This document shows, in pieces, positions 17,831-26,487 of a stretch of 64,000 nucleotides of DNA. Made by a program: the position numbers and the translations under genes. The notes under the pieces are model-generated. The model had not been told where the DNA came from. It saw only the letters and a program-made list of their open reading frames with translations, and did no database searches. Source of the stretch: Pantoea sp. 1.19 (GTDB lineage: Bacteria; Pseudomonadota; Gammaproteobacteria; Enterobacterales; Enterobacteriaceae); assembly GCF_001922585.1 (NCBI RefSeq), contig NZ_MRBS01000007.1, forward strand, positions 62,001 to 126,000. The letters run 5' to 3'. Position 1 is the stretch's first letter, and each line of letters opens with the position of its first letter.

Positions 17831-19186
17831 ATGGCGGCATCACCTGAGCTGGATACTGGAATGCGACGGCTAAACGCAACCGATATGTCCCTCTGGCGGC
17901 TGGCGCTGCCAATGATCCTGTCCAACATTACCGTTCCGCTGCTCGGCGTCGTGGATACGGCGGTGATTGGCCATCTCGACAGCCCGGTTTACCTTGGCGG
18001 CGTGGCGATTGGTACCACGGCGACCTCCTTTCTGTTTATGCTGCTGCTGTTTTTGCGTATGAGCACCACCGGGTTAACCGCCCAGGCATTTGGCGCCGGG
18101 GATCAGCCGGGGCTGGGACGGGCGTTTATCCAGCCGATGCTTCTGGCGCTGCTGGCCGGCGTGGTGATGGTACTGCTGCGCCAGCCATTAACCGAGCTGG
18201 CGCTGCAGATTACCGGCGGCAGCGAGGCGGTACAGGCCCAGGCGCGGCAGTTTATGCATCTCCGCTGGCTCGGCGCACCGGCCACGCTGATGAATCTGGT
18301 GCTGCTGGGCTGGCTGCTGGGCGTGCAGTACGCCAGGGCGCCGGTGATCCTGCTGGTGGTCGGTAACCTGGTGAATATCGTGCTGGATATCTGGCTGGTG
18401 ATGGGCGTGGGGATGGGCGTGCGCGGTGCGGCACTGGCCACCATCAGCGCCGAGTACGTCACCCTCGCGTTGGGGCTCATCATGGTCTGGCGCGTCTGCC
18501 GGCGGCGCGGATTGTCGCTGGCGGTGATGCTCAGCGGCTGGCGCGGCGATCTGTCGCGCTTGCTGCGCCTGAATCGCGATATCCTGCTGCGCTCGCTGCT
18601 GCTGCAGCTTTGCTTCGCCTCACTCACCGTTCTGGGAGCGCGCCTTGGCAGCGAGGTCGTGGCCGCGAATGCCATTTTGCTGATGTTCATGACCTTCACT
18701 GCTTACGCGCTGGATGGATTTGCCTATGCGGTAGAAGCCTGCTCCGGCGAGGCGGTCGGCGCGCGCGACGCGCGGCGGTTGCGGGCGGTATGGCGGGCGG
18801 CGTGCCGCCAGGCGGGCGCCGTGGCGCTGGCCTTTTCACTGCTTTGGCTGATTGCCGGTACGCAGATCATTGCCATGCTGACCTCGCTGCCGGCGCTGCG
18901 CGAGCTGGCCGGCCACTATCTGATCTGGCAGGTGATCATCCCGCTGGCCGGCGTCTGGTGCTACTTGCTGGACGGCATGTTTATCGGCGCCACGCGCGGT
19001 GCCGATATGCGTAACAGTATGGCGGTGGCGGCGCTGGGCTTTTTCCTGACCTTGCTGACGCTGCCGCTGCTGGGAAATCACGCGCTGTGGCTGGCGGTCA
19101 CGGTCTTTTTGCTGCTGCGCGGGATGGCGCTGGGCTGGATTTGGCACCGCCACCAGCAGCGCGGCAGCTGGTTCTCCGCCGCCTGA
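17831..19186 (+). CDS. dinF: MATE-family efflux protein DinF
   Basis: Multidrug and toxin extrusion family transporter with about twelve membrane helices. Family landmarks are LPMILSNITVPLLGVVDTAV, LLGWLLGVQYARAP and LDGMFIGATRGADMRNSM. In E. coli it is the SOS-induced partner of lexA and affects oxidative and bile-salt tolerance. The start is uncertain between ATG 17831 and ATG 17861; neither has a strong ribosome-binding site. The longer form has 451 residues. Confidence 0.93.
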   Translation: MAASPELDTGMRRLNATDMSLWRLALPMILSNITVPLLGVVDTAVIGHLDSPVYLGGVAIGTTATSFLFMLLLFLRMSTTGLTAQAFGAGDQPGLGRAFIQPMLLALLAGVVMVLLRQPLTELALQITGGSEAVQAQARQFMHLRWLGAPATLMNLVLLGWLLGVQYARAPVILLVVGNLVNIVLDIWLVMGVGMGVRGAALATISAEYVTLALGLIMVWRVCRRRGLSLAVMLSGWRGDLSRLLRLNRDILLRSLLLQLCFASLTVLGARLGSEVVAANAILLMFMTFTAYALDGFAYAVEACSGEAVGARDARRLRAVWRAACRQAGAVALAFSLLWLIAGTQIIAMLTSLPALRELAGHYLIWQVIIPLAGVWCYLLDGMFIGATRGADMRNSMAVAALGFFLTLLTLPLLGNHALWLAVTVFLLLRGMALGWIWHRHQQRGSWFSAA

Positions 19187-19344
19187 GGTTATACAGAATC
19201 GTCTTAGAATTCACTATTTTGGATTAACATTCTGTTCATGCCGGGAAAACTCAGGATTACCCGCTACAATTTAGGGTGAGTTCAGTAAATGAGGGCGGCA
19301 ACAGGCTGCCTGACTCATCCCATCAATGGAACAGGAGTCCGGAC

Positions 19345-19557
19345 ATGAATAGCGATAAACTGGAAGGCAACTGGAAGCAATTCAAAGGGACTGTCAAAGA
19401 GAAATGGGGCAAGCTGACCGATGACGATGTCACGGTGATTGAAGGGAAGCGCGATCAGCTGGTCGGTAAAATTCAGGAACGCTACGGCTACGCTAAAGAT
19501 GAAGCCGAGCGCGAGGTGAAACACTGGGAAGAGAGTAACAAAGACTTCCGCTGGTAA
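19345..19557 (+). CDS. yjbJ: CsbD-family stress protein YjbJ
   Basis: A 70-residue soluble, highly charged protein of the CsbD family, abundant under stress in E. coli and of unknown mechanism. MNSDKLEGNWKQFKGTVKEK and a second helix KIQERYGYAKDEAEREV are typical. The ATG at 19345 follows a good AGGAG site. The neighbours dinF and zur are the same as in E. coli. Confidence 0.94.
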   Translation: MNSDKLEGNWKQFKGTVKEKWGKLTDDDVTVIEGKRDQLVGKIQERYGYAKDEAEREVKHWEESNKDFRW

Positions 19558-19703
19558 CCCGCGCTAACCGATGGCACAGGGATGTGCGCACGGCCTCTCC
19601 ACACCACGACCTTTCCCCAGAATCTATATGCGGCATGCTGCCCGCCACGCCGGTCACCTTCGTCTTTGATGCGCTTCCCTGCACCGTTTCGTCAGGACAG
19701 CGA

Positions 19704-20222
19704 TCAGCGCCCCCGCTTTTTACCGGATGACAGCTGATGGTCGTGCGCGCAGTGCTCCCGGTCATCACAGGCCTCAACCTTTTCACAGCCACTGCACAGG
19801 CCGTGGGCTTCAATCACGCTGTGACGCAGGCTAAAGCGGCTGTTGCGCGCGACCCGCTGTAAGATCTCCTCAGCGCCATCCGCCTGCTGCTCCGTTACGC
19901 CGCCGCAGCGATCGCAAATCAGCATCACCGACGTGTGCATTGGCTCCTGGAAATGGTGGCAGACGACATAGCTGTTAGTGGACTCGACGCGGTGAATAAA
20001 GCCCTGCTCCAGCAGAAAATCGAGCGCGCGATAGATCGTTGGCGGCTTAGCCTGCGGCTCGCTGACGCGAAGCAAATCCAGCAGGTCATAGGCGCTGATG
20101 GCGCCGGGTTGCAGCGTCATCAGGCGCAGCACTTCCAGCCGCTGCGGCGTTAAACGCACGCTGCGCTGCTGGCAAATCGCTTCCGCCTGGCTGAGCAGGG
20201 ATTCAGAGGTAGGGGTTGGCAT
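19704..20222 (-). CDS. zur: Zinc uptake regulator Zur
   Basis: Fur-family repressor of zinc import genes. The protein has 172 residues from the ATG at 20222; the frame runs on upstream without similarity. The winged helix covers VRLTPQRLEVLRLM through KPPTIYRALDFLLEQGF. Structural zinc ligands are in CDRCGG and the C-terminal CSGC pair; HHFQEPMHTS matches the regulatory metal region. An additional basic tail ends the protein. Confidence 0.95.
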   Translation of the reverse strand: MPTPTSESLLSQAEAICQQRSVRLTPQRLEVLRLMTLQPGAISAYDLLDLLRVSEPQAKPPTIYRALDFLLEQGFIHRVESTNSYVVCHHFQEPMHTSVMLICDRCGGVTEQQADGAEEILQRVARNSRFSLRHSVIEAHGLCSGCEKVEACDDREHCAHDHQLSSGKKRGR

Positions 20223-20670
20223 CACGCATCGCTTCCGGTTGGCTGAATACACAGGTTGTAATGTTATCACACCTTGTACCAAAACGCCGTTTGCGGTTTT
20301 TTTCGCCGCAACCGACGCTTTAGTGCCCGTCGCGCGCGTTTTTTATCACTTTCCCCACCGTCAAACCTGGCCAAATTGATAAGAGTACCTTTTGTTTTTG
20401 CTTCGAAATCGTTAATAGAGTGTGTTATCTGTTGCACTCTTTGTCAGTGCTGGCTATGGTTTGCAGGGGAGCGCATTCTGCTCTCGCATATTGACGAGTC
20501 AGGAAGACTGAACAATCGCCGGGTCATACGCGAACTTAAAATAACAATTCATTGATTACCCTCATTAATTTGTCTTAATTCACAGCAATGAGTGACCGCC
20601 TGGATGTTAACAATAGCGGTCAAATTGTCGCAGTTCTCTGTGAAAACACTTTAACGATGGGCGTTGGCAT
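20223..20670. promoter_or_regulatory. Divergent control region zur / traF-like gene
   Basis: A 448-base AT-rich gap holding the promoters of both genes. It contains an inverted repeat TGACCGC (20593-20599) and GCGGTCA (20616-20622) about 50 bases before the plus-strand gene, which may be an operator of unknown factor. A loose Zur-like AATGTTATCACAC lies near 20257. No RNA gene was recognised. Confidence 0.4.
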
Positions 20671-21900
20671 ATGACAGTCAAAATCAAGCAGAAGGCGGGC
20701 GCGTGGTTGGCCCCGACGTTACTGATCCTGCCGGTAAGCGCGTTGGCGGCGGGCAGCTACGTTGAGGCGCGGAACGACGCCATGGGCGGTACCGGCGTGG
20801 CCTCATCGCACTACGGTGCCGCGGCGCTGGCAAACCCAGCCTTAATGACCCGCGCCGAACCGGAAGATCGTATCAGCATGATACTGCCGGCGGCAGGGAT
20901 TCGGATCAGCGACCAAGATCACCTCACCGACCGCGTCGACGATATCAGTAACAGCGTGGACGGCTATCGCGGTCTGGCCAACGGCTTCACCTTTGCTGAC
21001 TATCCTAAACTGCAGGCCGCCGCCGGGGATCTGGCGCAGCAGCTGCGCAACCTTCGCGGCAACACCGCCCGCGGCAGCGCCGGCGCTTCGCTGGTGATAA
21101 CCGTCCCCACTGAACAGCTGGATGTTGCCTTTGTAAGCCGCGCGTCGGGCACCGCGAGCCTCGCGACCACCATCTCCCAGGGAGACATTGATTATCTGCA
21201 GGGCGTTGCGGACGGTACGGTGTTTCCGTTTCCGGGAGACCAAAATCGCCTGACTTCGCAGGGCCGGGTCCGTGCGGCGCTGGTGACCGATTACGGCGTC
21301 GCGATGGCGAAAGAGGTGGCAATCGCCGGCCACCCGATATCCTTTGGCCTGACCCCCAAGCTGCAAAAAACCTGGCTTTGGAACTACAACGTGTCGGTCT
21401 ACAACTATGATAAGTCTGACGTCACCGATGGCCGCAACCGCACCAGCGATACTGGCTTTAACCTTGATGCCGGCGCGGCGACCGACGTGGGTGAACACTG
21501 GACGCTGGGGCTAAGCGCACAGAATCTGGTGCCGCGCGATATCGATACCAAAGAGGTAGGCGGGGTGAAAGATACCTGGCGGATGCGTCCGCTGGTCACC
21601 AGCGGTGTGGCCTGGCATACCGATCGTCTGACGACGGCGCTGGATGTCGATCTGACGCCGACGAAAGGGTTTCGCTCGCTGAGCGACAGCCAGTATGCCG
21701 GTGCCGGGATCGAGTACCGGCTGGCGGAGTGGCTGCAGCTGCGGGCCGGCTACCGCGCGGATATGAAAGGGACGGACGCGAACGTTGCGACCGCGGGGGT
21801 GGGCTTCTCTCCCTTCCAGCGCGTGCATCTCGACCTGACCGGCCTCGCCGGTGAAGATCGCACCTGGGGTGCGGTTGCCCAGCTGGGATTCACGTTCTGA
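20671..21900 (+). CDS. TraF-like outer-membrane protein
   Basis: A 409-residue exported protein with a signal peptide (LLILPVSALAA, cleavage near residue 27). The family start SYVEARNDAMGGTGVASSHY and ANPALMT match the TraF_2 / conjugal-transfer TraF-like group, related to FadL/UPF0164-type barrels. Alternating strands and a terminal aromatic (GFTF) point to an outer-membrane beta-barrel. It stands alone without other conjugation genes, so the annotation name should not be taken as a role in conjugation; chromosomal homologues are of unknown function. Confidence 0.75.
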   Translation: MTVKIKQKAGAWLAPTLLILPVSALAAGSYVEARNDAMGGTGVASSHYGAAALANPALMTRAEPEDRISMILPAAGIRISDQDHLTDRVDDISNSVDGYRGLANGFTFADYPKLQAAAGDLAQQLRNLRGNTARGSAGASLVITVPTEQLDVAFVSRASGTASLATTISQGDIDYLQGVADGTVFPFPGDQNRLTSQGRVRAALVTDYGVAMAKEVAIAGHPISFGLTPKLQKTWLWNYNVSVYNYDKSDVTDGRNRTSDTGFNLDAGAATDVGEHWTLGLSAQNLVPRDIDTKEVGGVKDTWRMRPLVTSGVAWHTDRLTTALDVDLTPTKGFRSLSDSQYAGAGIEYRLAEWLQLRAGYRADMKGTDANVATAGVGFSPFQRVHLDLTGLAGEDRTWGAVAQLGFTF

Positions 21901-21913
21901 TCTCCTGCTGGAT

Positions 21914-22498
21914 TCAGCCTGCGCCGCGGTGGCGCAGGCGCTGATCCACTTTGCACAGCAGCGCAGAGGTCTCACTGAAGCGATCGTGCAATTGCCCAAC
22001 CAGCGGCGAATTCAAACGCTGCAGCGCCGGGGCGATATTCTCCTGCCAGGCTTGCAAAATTTCCGTGAAGTGTTCGGTGGCAATCGCCACGTAATAGGCG
22101 CTTTCTTCATCGCAATGCGGCGGAGCGTCGCCGGCGCAGTAGCGCGGAAAATAGCCTGATAGCACCTGAAAACACTCCTCCTGCCAGAGCCGTACGGTGG
22201 GGCGCAGCCCGGGGCGCAGGCGCTGCGGATTCAGACTGAATAACCAGCCATTAAGCTTGCGCAGCGGGATACAGAGGCTGCGTCGTTGGCGTTCCCCCCC
22301 GCCCGGCGCCAGCGCCGCGAGCGCGACGGTGCCGAACTTGTCCCGCTGGCGCATCAGCTTTTGTCGCTGGGGAGGCCACGTCATACCGAGGGAGTCGACA
22401 ATCTGTCGCATCGGGACATAGACGTCTCCGCGGTGTGGGATCACGGTGAGGGTATGCTGACGGAAAACAATCTTAATGGCTGCAGCGTCCGGCGTCAT
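21914..22498 (-). CDS. P22-type antirepressor (N-terminal domain)
   Basis: A 194-residue protein with the P22 antirepressor N-terminal domain (P22_AR_N): YVPMRQIVDSLGMTWPPQRQ and IPLRKLNGWLFSLNP. In phages such proteins bind and inactivate the CI-like repressor. It lies downstream of, and on the same strand as, the LexA-like repressor gene. Its tail (from about residue 130) has no match I recognise. It is the first gene of the phage-derived block that ends at dusA. Confidence 0.78.
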   Translation of the reverse strand: MTPDAAAIKIVFRQHTLTVIPHRGDVYVPMRQIVDSLGMTWPPQRQKLMRQRDKFGTVALAALAPGGGERQRRSLCIPLRKLNGWLFSLNPQRLRPGLRPTVRLWQEECFQVLSGYFPRYCAGDAPPHCDEESAYYVAIATEHFTEILQAWQENIAPALQRLNSPLVGQLHDRFSETSALLCKVDQRLRHRGAG

Positions 22499-22645
22499 GA
22501 GCCGTTTCTCCTGTAAGCAAAGCGAGCGAACATCCCCGCGCTACGCCCGCGGGCGAGCGTATCGGCAGCACCGATACGACTTAAAATACTGTATATTTAA
22601 ACAGCATAAGTATTTCTACTGTTTGACAAGTTTTTCCGCTCATAA

Positions 22646-23365
22646 TCAGGCCAGACGCTTATTGCTAACCGTTTGTCTTAGCAATACTTTTGCCATGATA
22701 AAAAACTGATCTTCGTCATTTTCATCAATGGTCCACTCCTTATAAAGCGGATTGTCTGAGAGCACCAGCAGCGCATTTTTGCGCATCTGTAGCCGCTTCA
22801 CGTGCAGGGTTTTGCCAAACACGAACACATAGATACCGTCGCCGTCGAAACGGTTGACGTTCATGTCCAGAAAAATATGGTCGCCCGGATCCAGCGTGCC
22901 GGCCATGGAGTCACCGCGCACGGTGATCACCTTGACGGTGTCGCAGGGGCGCTGGCCAAACAGCGCTCGCGCCTGTTCAGGGGCATATTCAATCGCCCGC
23001 AGCGTGTCGACGACGTCGGAGACCATCAGACAGCCCGGTCCGGCGCTGGCCTGCACGTCCAGCAGCTCTACGCGATAGGCCGCGGGGCGCCGATTTTCGC
23101 CTGACGGCAGGCGCGGTGCCGCTCGCTCCTCCTCACCGTAGCCCAGCAGCCAGTCTCCTGGGGCCTCCACCAGCGCGGCCAGCGCCTGCAGTTTGGCCCG
23201 GCGCGGCATGGCTTCACCGTTAAACCATTTGCTCACGGCCTTTGGCGTGACGCCCAGCGCCGCGGCCAGCGTCGCCTGACGACCGTGCGGTTCAATGCCG
23301 GCTCTGTCGCAGGCCAGCGTCAGTCGGCGGATGAATATGTTACGTGCCTGATCTTCTGCAACCAT
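22646..23365 (-). CDS. Phage-type S24 repressor (LexA/CI-like)
   Basis: A 239-residue DNA-binding repressor: a helix-turn-helix at residues 28-60 (ATLAAALGVTPKAVSKWFNG) and a C-terminal S24 peptidase domain. The catalytic dyad is Ser153 (VRGDSMAGT) and Lys190 (LHVKRL), with an Ala108-Gly109 bond in the cleavage position. It should therefore self-cleave with activated RecA, linking the divergent genes to DNA damage. It is divergent from the PerC-like gene across a region with three matching operators. Confidence 0.85.
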   Translation of the reverse strand: MVAEDQARNIFIRRLTLACDRAGIEPHGRQATLAAALGVTPKAVSKWFNGEAMPRRAKLQALAALVEAPGDWLLGYGEEERAAPRLPSGENRRPAAYRVELLDVQASAGPGCLMVSDVVDTLRAIEYAPEQARALFGQRPCDTVKVITVRGDSMAGTLDPGDHIFLDMNVNRFDGDGIYVFVFGKTLHVKRLQMRKNALLVLSDNPLYKEWTIDENDEDQFFIMAKVLLRQTVSNKRLA

Positions 23366-23390
23366 GTTGTCAATCCTGGTGGGGTTGTAA

Positions 23391-23449
23391 GAACGGAAAG
23401 TTCTGGTGTAACCTGAACTAAAAGTACACCATTACTGTACTTAAAGTTC
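23391..23449. promoter_or_regulatory. Three-site operator of the phage-type repressor
   Basis: Three 13-base dyads sit between the divergent repressor and PerC-like genes: GAACGGAAAGTTC (23391), GAACTAAAAGTAC (23415) and GTACTTAAAGTTC (23437). Starts are 24 and 22 bases apart, about two helical turns. The last two also mirror each other. This is the layout of a lambdoid OR-type switch, and the sites are intact. Confidence 0.78.
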
Positions 23450-23472
23450 AATTATAGCCGGAGTCAGTCAAG

Positions 23473-23916
23473 ATGAACAGCGTTGAGTTAGTGATCGATT
23501 TTATTGCCCGCCACCCGGGGGCCAGCGCCAAAAGCATTATGCACGGTACCGGGCTGGGACCTTATGCGCTGCGGCACGTGCTGGCCGGGCTGGCCGCGCG
23601 GGATCTGATTCGCCAGACGCGGTCAACATCCCGGCCGCTGTGCTGGTGGCCCTGCCACACCGCAGCGGAGCGGGAAGGGGAACACGCCGCCTGGTATCAG
23701 CTGCGCGAAAAGGCGCAGGCGCTGGAGCGTAAAGGATTTTGGCACCGCGCGGCCGGCGTATGGCTGCAGGCGCTGGATGCCACCGCTGAGGAGACGCTGC
23801 GCCATCGCGCCGCGCGCCATCGTAGCCGCTGTCTGCAGCGGGCCGCACGCCGCGGTGAGCCGTATGACGGCATCGCCATTGCCGCGGTCGAAGGCATCGA
23901 TACCTGGGGGCTGTAA
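23473..23916 (+). CDS. PerC-family transcriptional regulator
   Basis: A 147-residue protein with an N-terminal winged-helix part (residues 1-50, ASAKSIMHGTGLGPYALRHV) and a C-terminal PerC motif (residues 78-100, KAQALERKGFWHRAAGVWLQ) found in phage and virulence activators of enterobacteria. It is the first gene of the rightward phage-type operon and starts after GGAGTCAG. It is presumably repressed by the divergent S24 repressor. The target is unknown. Confidence 0.75.
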   Translation: MNSVELVIDFIARHPGASAKSIMHGTGLGPYALRHVLAGLAARDLIRQTRSTSRPLCWWPCHTAAEREGEHAAWYQLREKAQALERKGFWHRAAGVWLQALDATAEETLRHRAARHRSRCLQRAARRGEPYDGIAIAAVEGIDTWGL

Positions 23917-23920
23917 TCGT

Positions 23921-24292
23921 ATGACGCAGGAGAGAGGGGAGCCGTTACCGGTTCAGCTGGTACTTGAGCGGTGGGGAGACTGGTCGCGTGCAAGGCTCAC
24001 CATGGCGCGCCCGCGGATGAGGGCCGCGGGAGCCGCGGACGGGTGCAGCGATAGCGATGGATACCGTATTGAGCGCTGTATTGATCAGCTCCGGCACTAT
24101 CGTGCGCAAGAAGCTGCCTTATTGCAGCAGCATTACATTGAAGGCATCCCTAAACGCGCGCTGGCGCGAAAAATAAAATTATCCGAAGGGATGGTGAGAA
24201 TGAAGCTGCAAACCGCGGAGGGGTTTATCGCCGGGTGTTTGGCCGCGCAAGAAACACCGCTGGAGATGGCGGGATTATTCCCGATTGAATAG
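23921..24292 (+). CDS. Phage antitermination protein Q-like
   Basis: A 123-residue protein starting 5 bases after the PerC-like stop. QLVLERWGDWSRA near the N terminus and the helix-turn-helix KRALARKIKLSEGMVRMKLQ match the small antitermination Q family of lambdoid phages. Q acts at the late promoter so that RNA polymerase reads through into lysis and structural genes; here only lysis-type genes follow. The 142-base gap after it is the expected place for a late promoter. Confidence 0.78.
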   Translation: MTQERGEPLPVQLVLERWGDWSRARLTMARPRMRAAGAADGCSDSDGYRIERCIDQLRHYRAQEAALLQQHYIEGIPKRALARKIKLSEGMVRMKLQTAEGFIAGCLAAQETPLEMAGLFPIE

Positions 24293-24434
24293 CGTCAGCG
24301 TTTTTGGGGCGGTCATGCGTTACGCGTTTTCCAGGTTACTGTCATCAAACGGGTTCCGCAATCAGCCACACACCCGGTAATAGGATGAATGCCATGGATG
24401 CGTACCTGCCGTTGACGAAAAGAGGTGAGCAATC

Positions 24435-24887
24435 ATGGCCTTCGAAACGATCGATAATGAAACCCTGCTGGCCGCAGGCGGCGCGATTTCTGTCGCCATT
24501 AATGGCTGGATGGCACTCAATCGTTATTGGAACGCTATGCGGGCAAGGAATGCGAATGATAGTCAGCACGTGGATATGCTGGAACGTCAGCAGCACTACA
24601 TTGCCCGCCTGGAAAGTACCAATCAGCAGCTGCGTGAAGACATTGCCCTCCGCGACGGGGCGTTACGCGATGACTGGAAAACCCTGAGCGCACTGCAGGC
24701 CAGACTGCGTCTGATTGACAATGCGCACACCTGTTGGGACACACACCATGAAGGGAGTCGGCAGCAGATCGCCGATCTGACCGCCGCGCACCGGCGACTG
24801 GTAGAGGAGGTTGCCCAGCTGCGCGACGCGCTGGCGGCAGGGCGAAATTTCACAGCACCTTTGGAGGGGCACGATGACACTCAGTAA
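24435..24887 (+). CDS. Coiled-coil protein of the lysis block
   Basis: A 150-residue protein, not recognised. After a weakly hydrophobic segment (residues 10-30, LLAAGGAISVAINGWMALNRYW) the rest is predicted coiled coil with heptad leucines. The 3' end overlaps the endolysin start by 14 bases, so it is translationally linked to lysis. The shape recalls an inner-membrane spanin or a lysis accessory protein, but no lipoprotein partner was found. Confidence 0.7.
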   Translation: MAFETIDNETLLAAGGAISVAINGWMALNRYWNAMRARNANDSQHVDMLERQQHYIARLESTNQQLREDIALRDGALRDDWKTLSALQARLRLIDNAHTCWDTHHEGSRQQIADLTAAHRRLVEEVAQLRDALAAGRNFTAPLEGHDDTQ

Positions 24888-25215
24888 CAAGCAGCAGCAA
24901 TTTAGCCTGATGGTGGCGAGGCTGATTCTCCATGCCGATCGGCAGGGTTATGGCCTGACGCTGGGGGAAGCCTGGCGACCGCCCGAGCAGGCGCTGCGCA
25001 ACCAGCGCGCCGGCAACGGCATTGCGAACAGTTTGCATACGCTAAGGCTGGCCATCGATTTGAATTTGTTTATCGCCGGAGAGTATCAGTCGCGCTCCGA
25101 GGCCTGGGCGCCGCTTGGTGCGTACTGGGAATCGCTGGGCGGAAGCTGGGGCGGACGATTTAAGCCGCGGGCAGACGGTAATCATTTCAGTCTTGAGCAT
25201 CAGGGGATCCGTTAA
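24874..25215 (+). CDS. Phage endolysin, M15 peptidase type
   Basis: A 113-residue zinc peptidase of family M15 (L-alanyl-D-glutamate endopeptidase type), which cuts the peptide stems of peptidoglycan. Probable zinc ligands are His55 and Asp62 in NSLHTLRLAIDL and His104 in DGNHF; the entry motif is GEAWRPPEQ. There is no signal peptide, so release to the periplasm needs a holin; a candidate lies at 26068. The ribosome-binding site GGAGGGG is strong. The enzyme type is the same as ChiX of the Serratia type 10 secretion cassette. Confidence 0.83.
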   Translation: MTLSNKQQQFSLMVARLILHADRQGYGLTLGEAWRPPEQALRNQRAGNGIANSLHTLRLAIDLNLFIAGEYQSRSEAWAPLGAYWESLGGSWGGRFKPRADGNHFSLEHQGIR

Positions 25216-25298
25216 GGCAACTGCCGGGATAGTCGACACTGCGCAGCAGCCCTGCGCGATCGTGTATTTGAGCCGTTAACACTGACCAAGGAGTGATG

Positions 25299-26000
25299 AT
25301 GTTTTCTTATCTCTGTAACTTTGAACATACCATCAAAAATAAACTGAACCAGTCACTGTCTGATTGCCAAACGGCATCACAGCTGGCGCCTTTTATTAAT
25401 GACTGCATCTTCGAGCGGTATCCGGTGACCCTCGCTCCGCGTGAGGCCAGCGTGATTATTGGGCTGGCTTTCGGTAACCGGGAAAACCGTTCAGGCAATC
25501 CGAACGAGCTGGCGGAGCCGGGACCGATGAACGAAGCGCTGGCCCACTGCTGCGCCACCGTTTATCGTCAGAAAAAAATGCCGCTGTATTTGCAGTGGGA
25601 AATCGCGCGCTTTTTTCAGGCGGGGGGCTTTCCGGATATTCCGCTGCGCGATGTGTATTCCATTGAGCCAGACTGGGATGCGCAACATAACCTCGTGTAT
25701 CTCAGTACCGATGGCGTGGTAAAAGCCATTATCGACGATCACTTTGACGGCGAGGCCAGCGCCGTCGGTAAGGCCGTGGTCATTGGCCACCGTGACCACG
25801 TTAAGCGCTGTGTAAAAACCTGCCGGGCGCGCGGAATTGCCGCGTATGCCTCGCGCGGTATCACGCTGCCGGTGTGGTACGACCCGCACTCCTGGCAGGC
25901 GTGGACGCGTCGGCGTGATCTTTACGTGCTGCAGGATATGGCCGCGCAAATGATGGCTCAGGCGCAAAGCAACGTTGAACAGGCTGCTGCATCGCAGTAA
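25299..26000 (+). CDS. Unknown protein inside the lysis block
   Basis: A 233-residue soluble protein behind a clear AAGGAG site; three starts are possible (GTG 25293, ATG 25296, ATG 25299), with the last best spaced. The C-terminal half, VVIGHRDHVKRCVKTCRARG, loosely recalls the YdcF/SanA (DUF218) fold, but I cannot confirm it. It sits between endolysin and holin-like genes in the same direction. Its codon use looks chromosomal rather than foreign. Confidence 0.65.
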   Translation: MFSYLCNFEHTIKNKLNQSLSDCQTASQLAPFINDCIFERYPVTLAPREASVIIGLAFGNRENRSGNPNELAEPGPMNEALAHCCATVYRQKKMPLYLQWEIARFFQAGGFPDIPLRDVYSIEPDWDAQHNLVYLSTDGVVKAIIDDHFDGEASAVGKAVVIGHRDHVKRCVKTCRARGIAAYASRGITLPVWYDPHSWQAWTRRRDLYVLQDMAAQMMAQAQSNVEQAAASQ

Positions 26001-26067
26001 TACCGGCGGCAGACGAAGGCGGGCGGGCGCTGCGGCACCCGCCCGCTGAACAAGCGCAGGAGGAACC

Positions 26068-26292
26068 ATGAAGAAGAGTCGACTGGTCAAGGACTGGCGG
26101 TGTGGCTGGCGCTGGCACTCCACGCGAGCGCTGCTGGCGCTGGGATTGCTGCCCACGCTGTGGGCTGAGCTTCCGGCGGAGTGGCGGGCAGAATTTCCCG
26201 CCAGCGGGCTGCGGTTGATGGCGCTGTTGGTGATGCTGGCTGGGCTGATCGGGCGGGTGGTGCAACAGCCGCCGGCGGGTAAGACGCGGTGA
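26068..26292 (+). CDS. Putative holin / small membrane protein
   Basis: A 74-residue protein with a charged N terminus (KKSRLVKDWRCGWRWHS), two hydrophobic helices (about 20-34 and 46-64) separated by a short polar turn, and a charged tail. This is the layout of class II holins that follow or precede endolysins. A GGAGG site lies 5 bases upstream of the ATG. The assignment rests on shape and context. Confidence 0.62.
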   Translation: MKKSRLVKDWRCGWRWHSTRALLALGLLPTLWAELPAEWRAEFPASGLRLMALLVMLAGLIGRVVQQPPAGKTR

Positions 26293-26487
26293 TGCCGTTC
26301 GCGCCTGCACGGCCGGGGGCTGATGCAGGCACCCCCGGCGTCGCTTCACGCTGCGACGATGGCGGGATAAACCGCGTGTGGAAGGGCCCTCCCCGCCGGG
26401 GCCGGGCGGCAGACGCGGCATTTTGTCGCGTCCTGTGTTATCCTTGCGCACATTATCATCACGCTTAACCCCGGATCCCTGCGTTTC

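Noticed and set aside
20250-20275. Zur box in the zur promoter
   Set aside because: Only part of the consensus dyad is present; too weak to list as a site.
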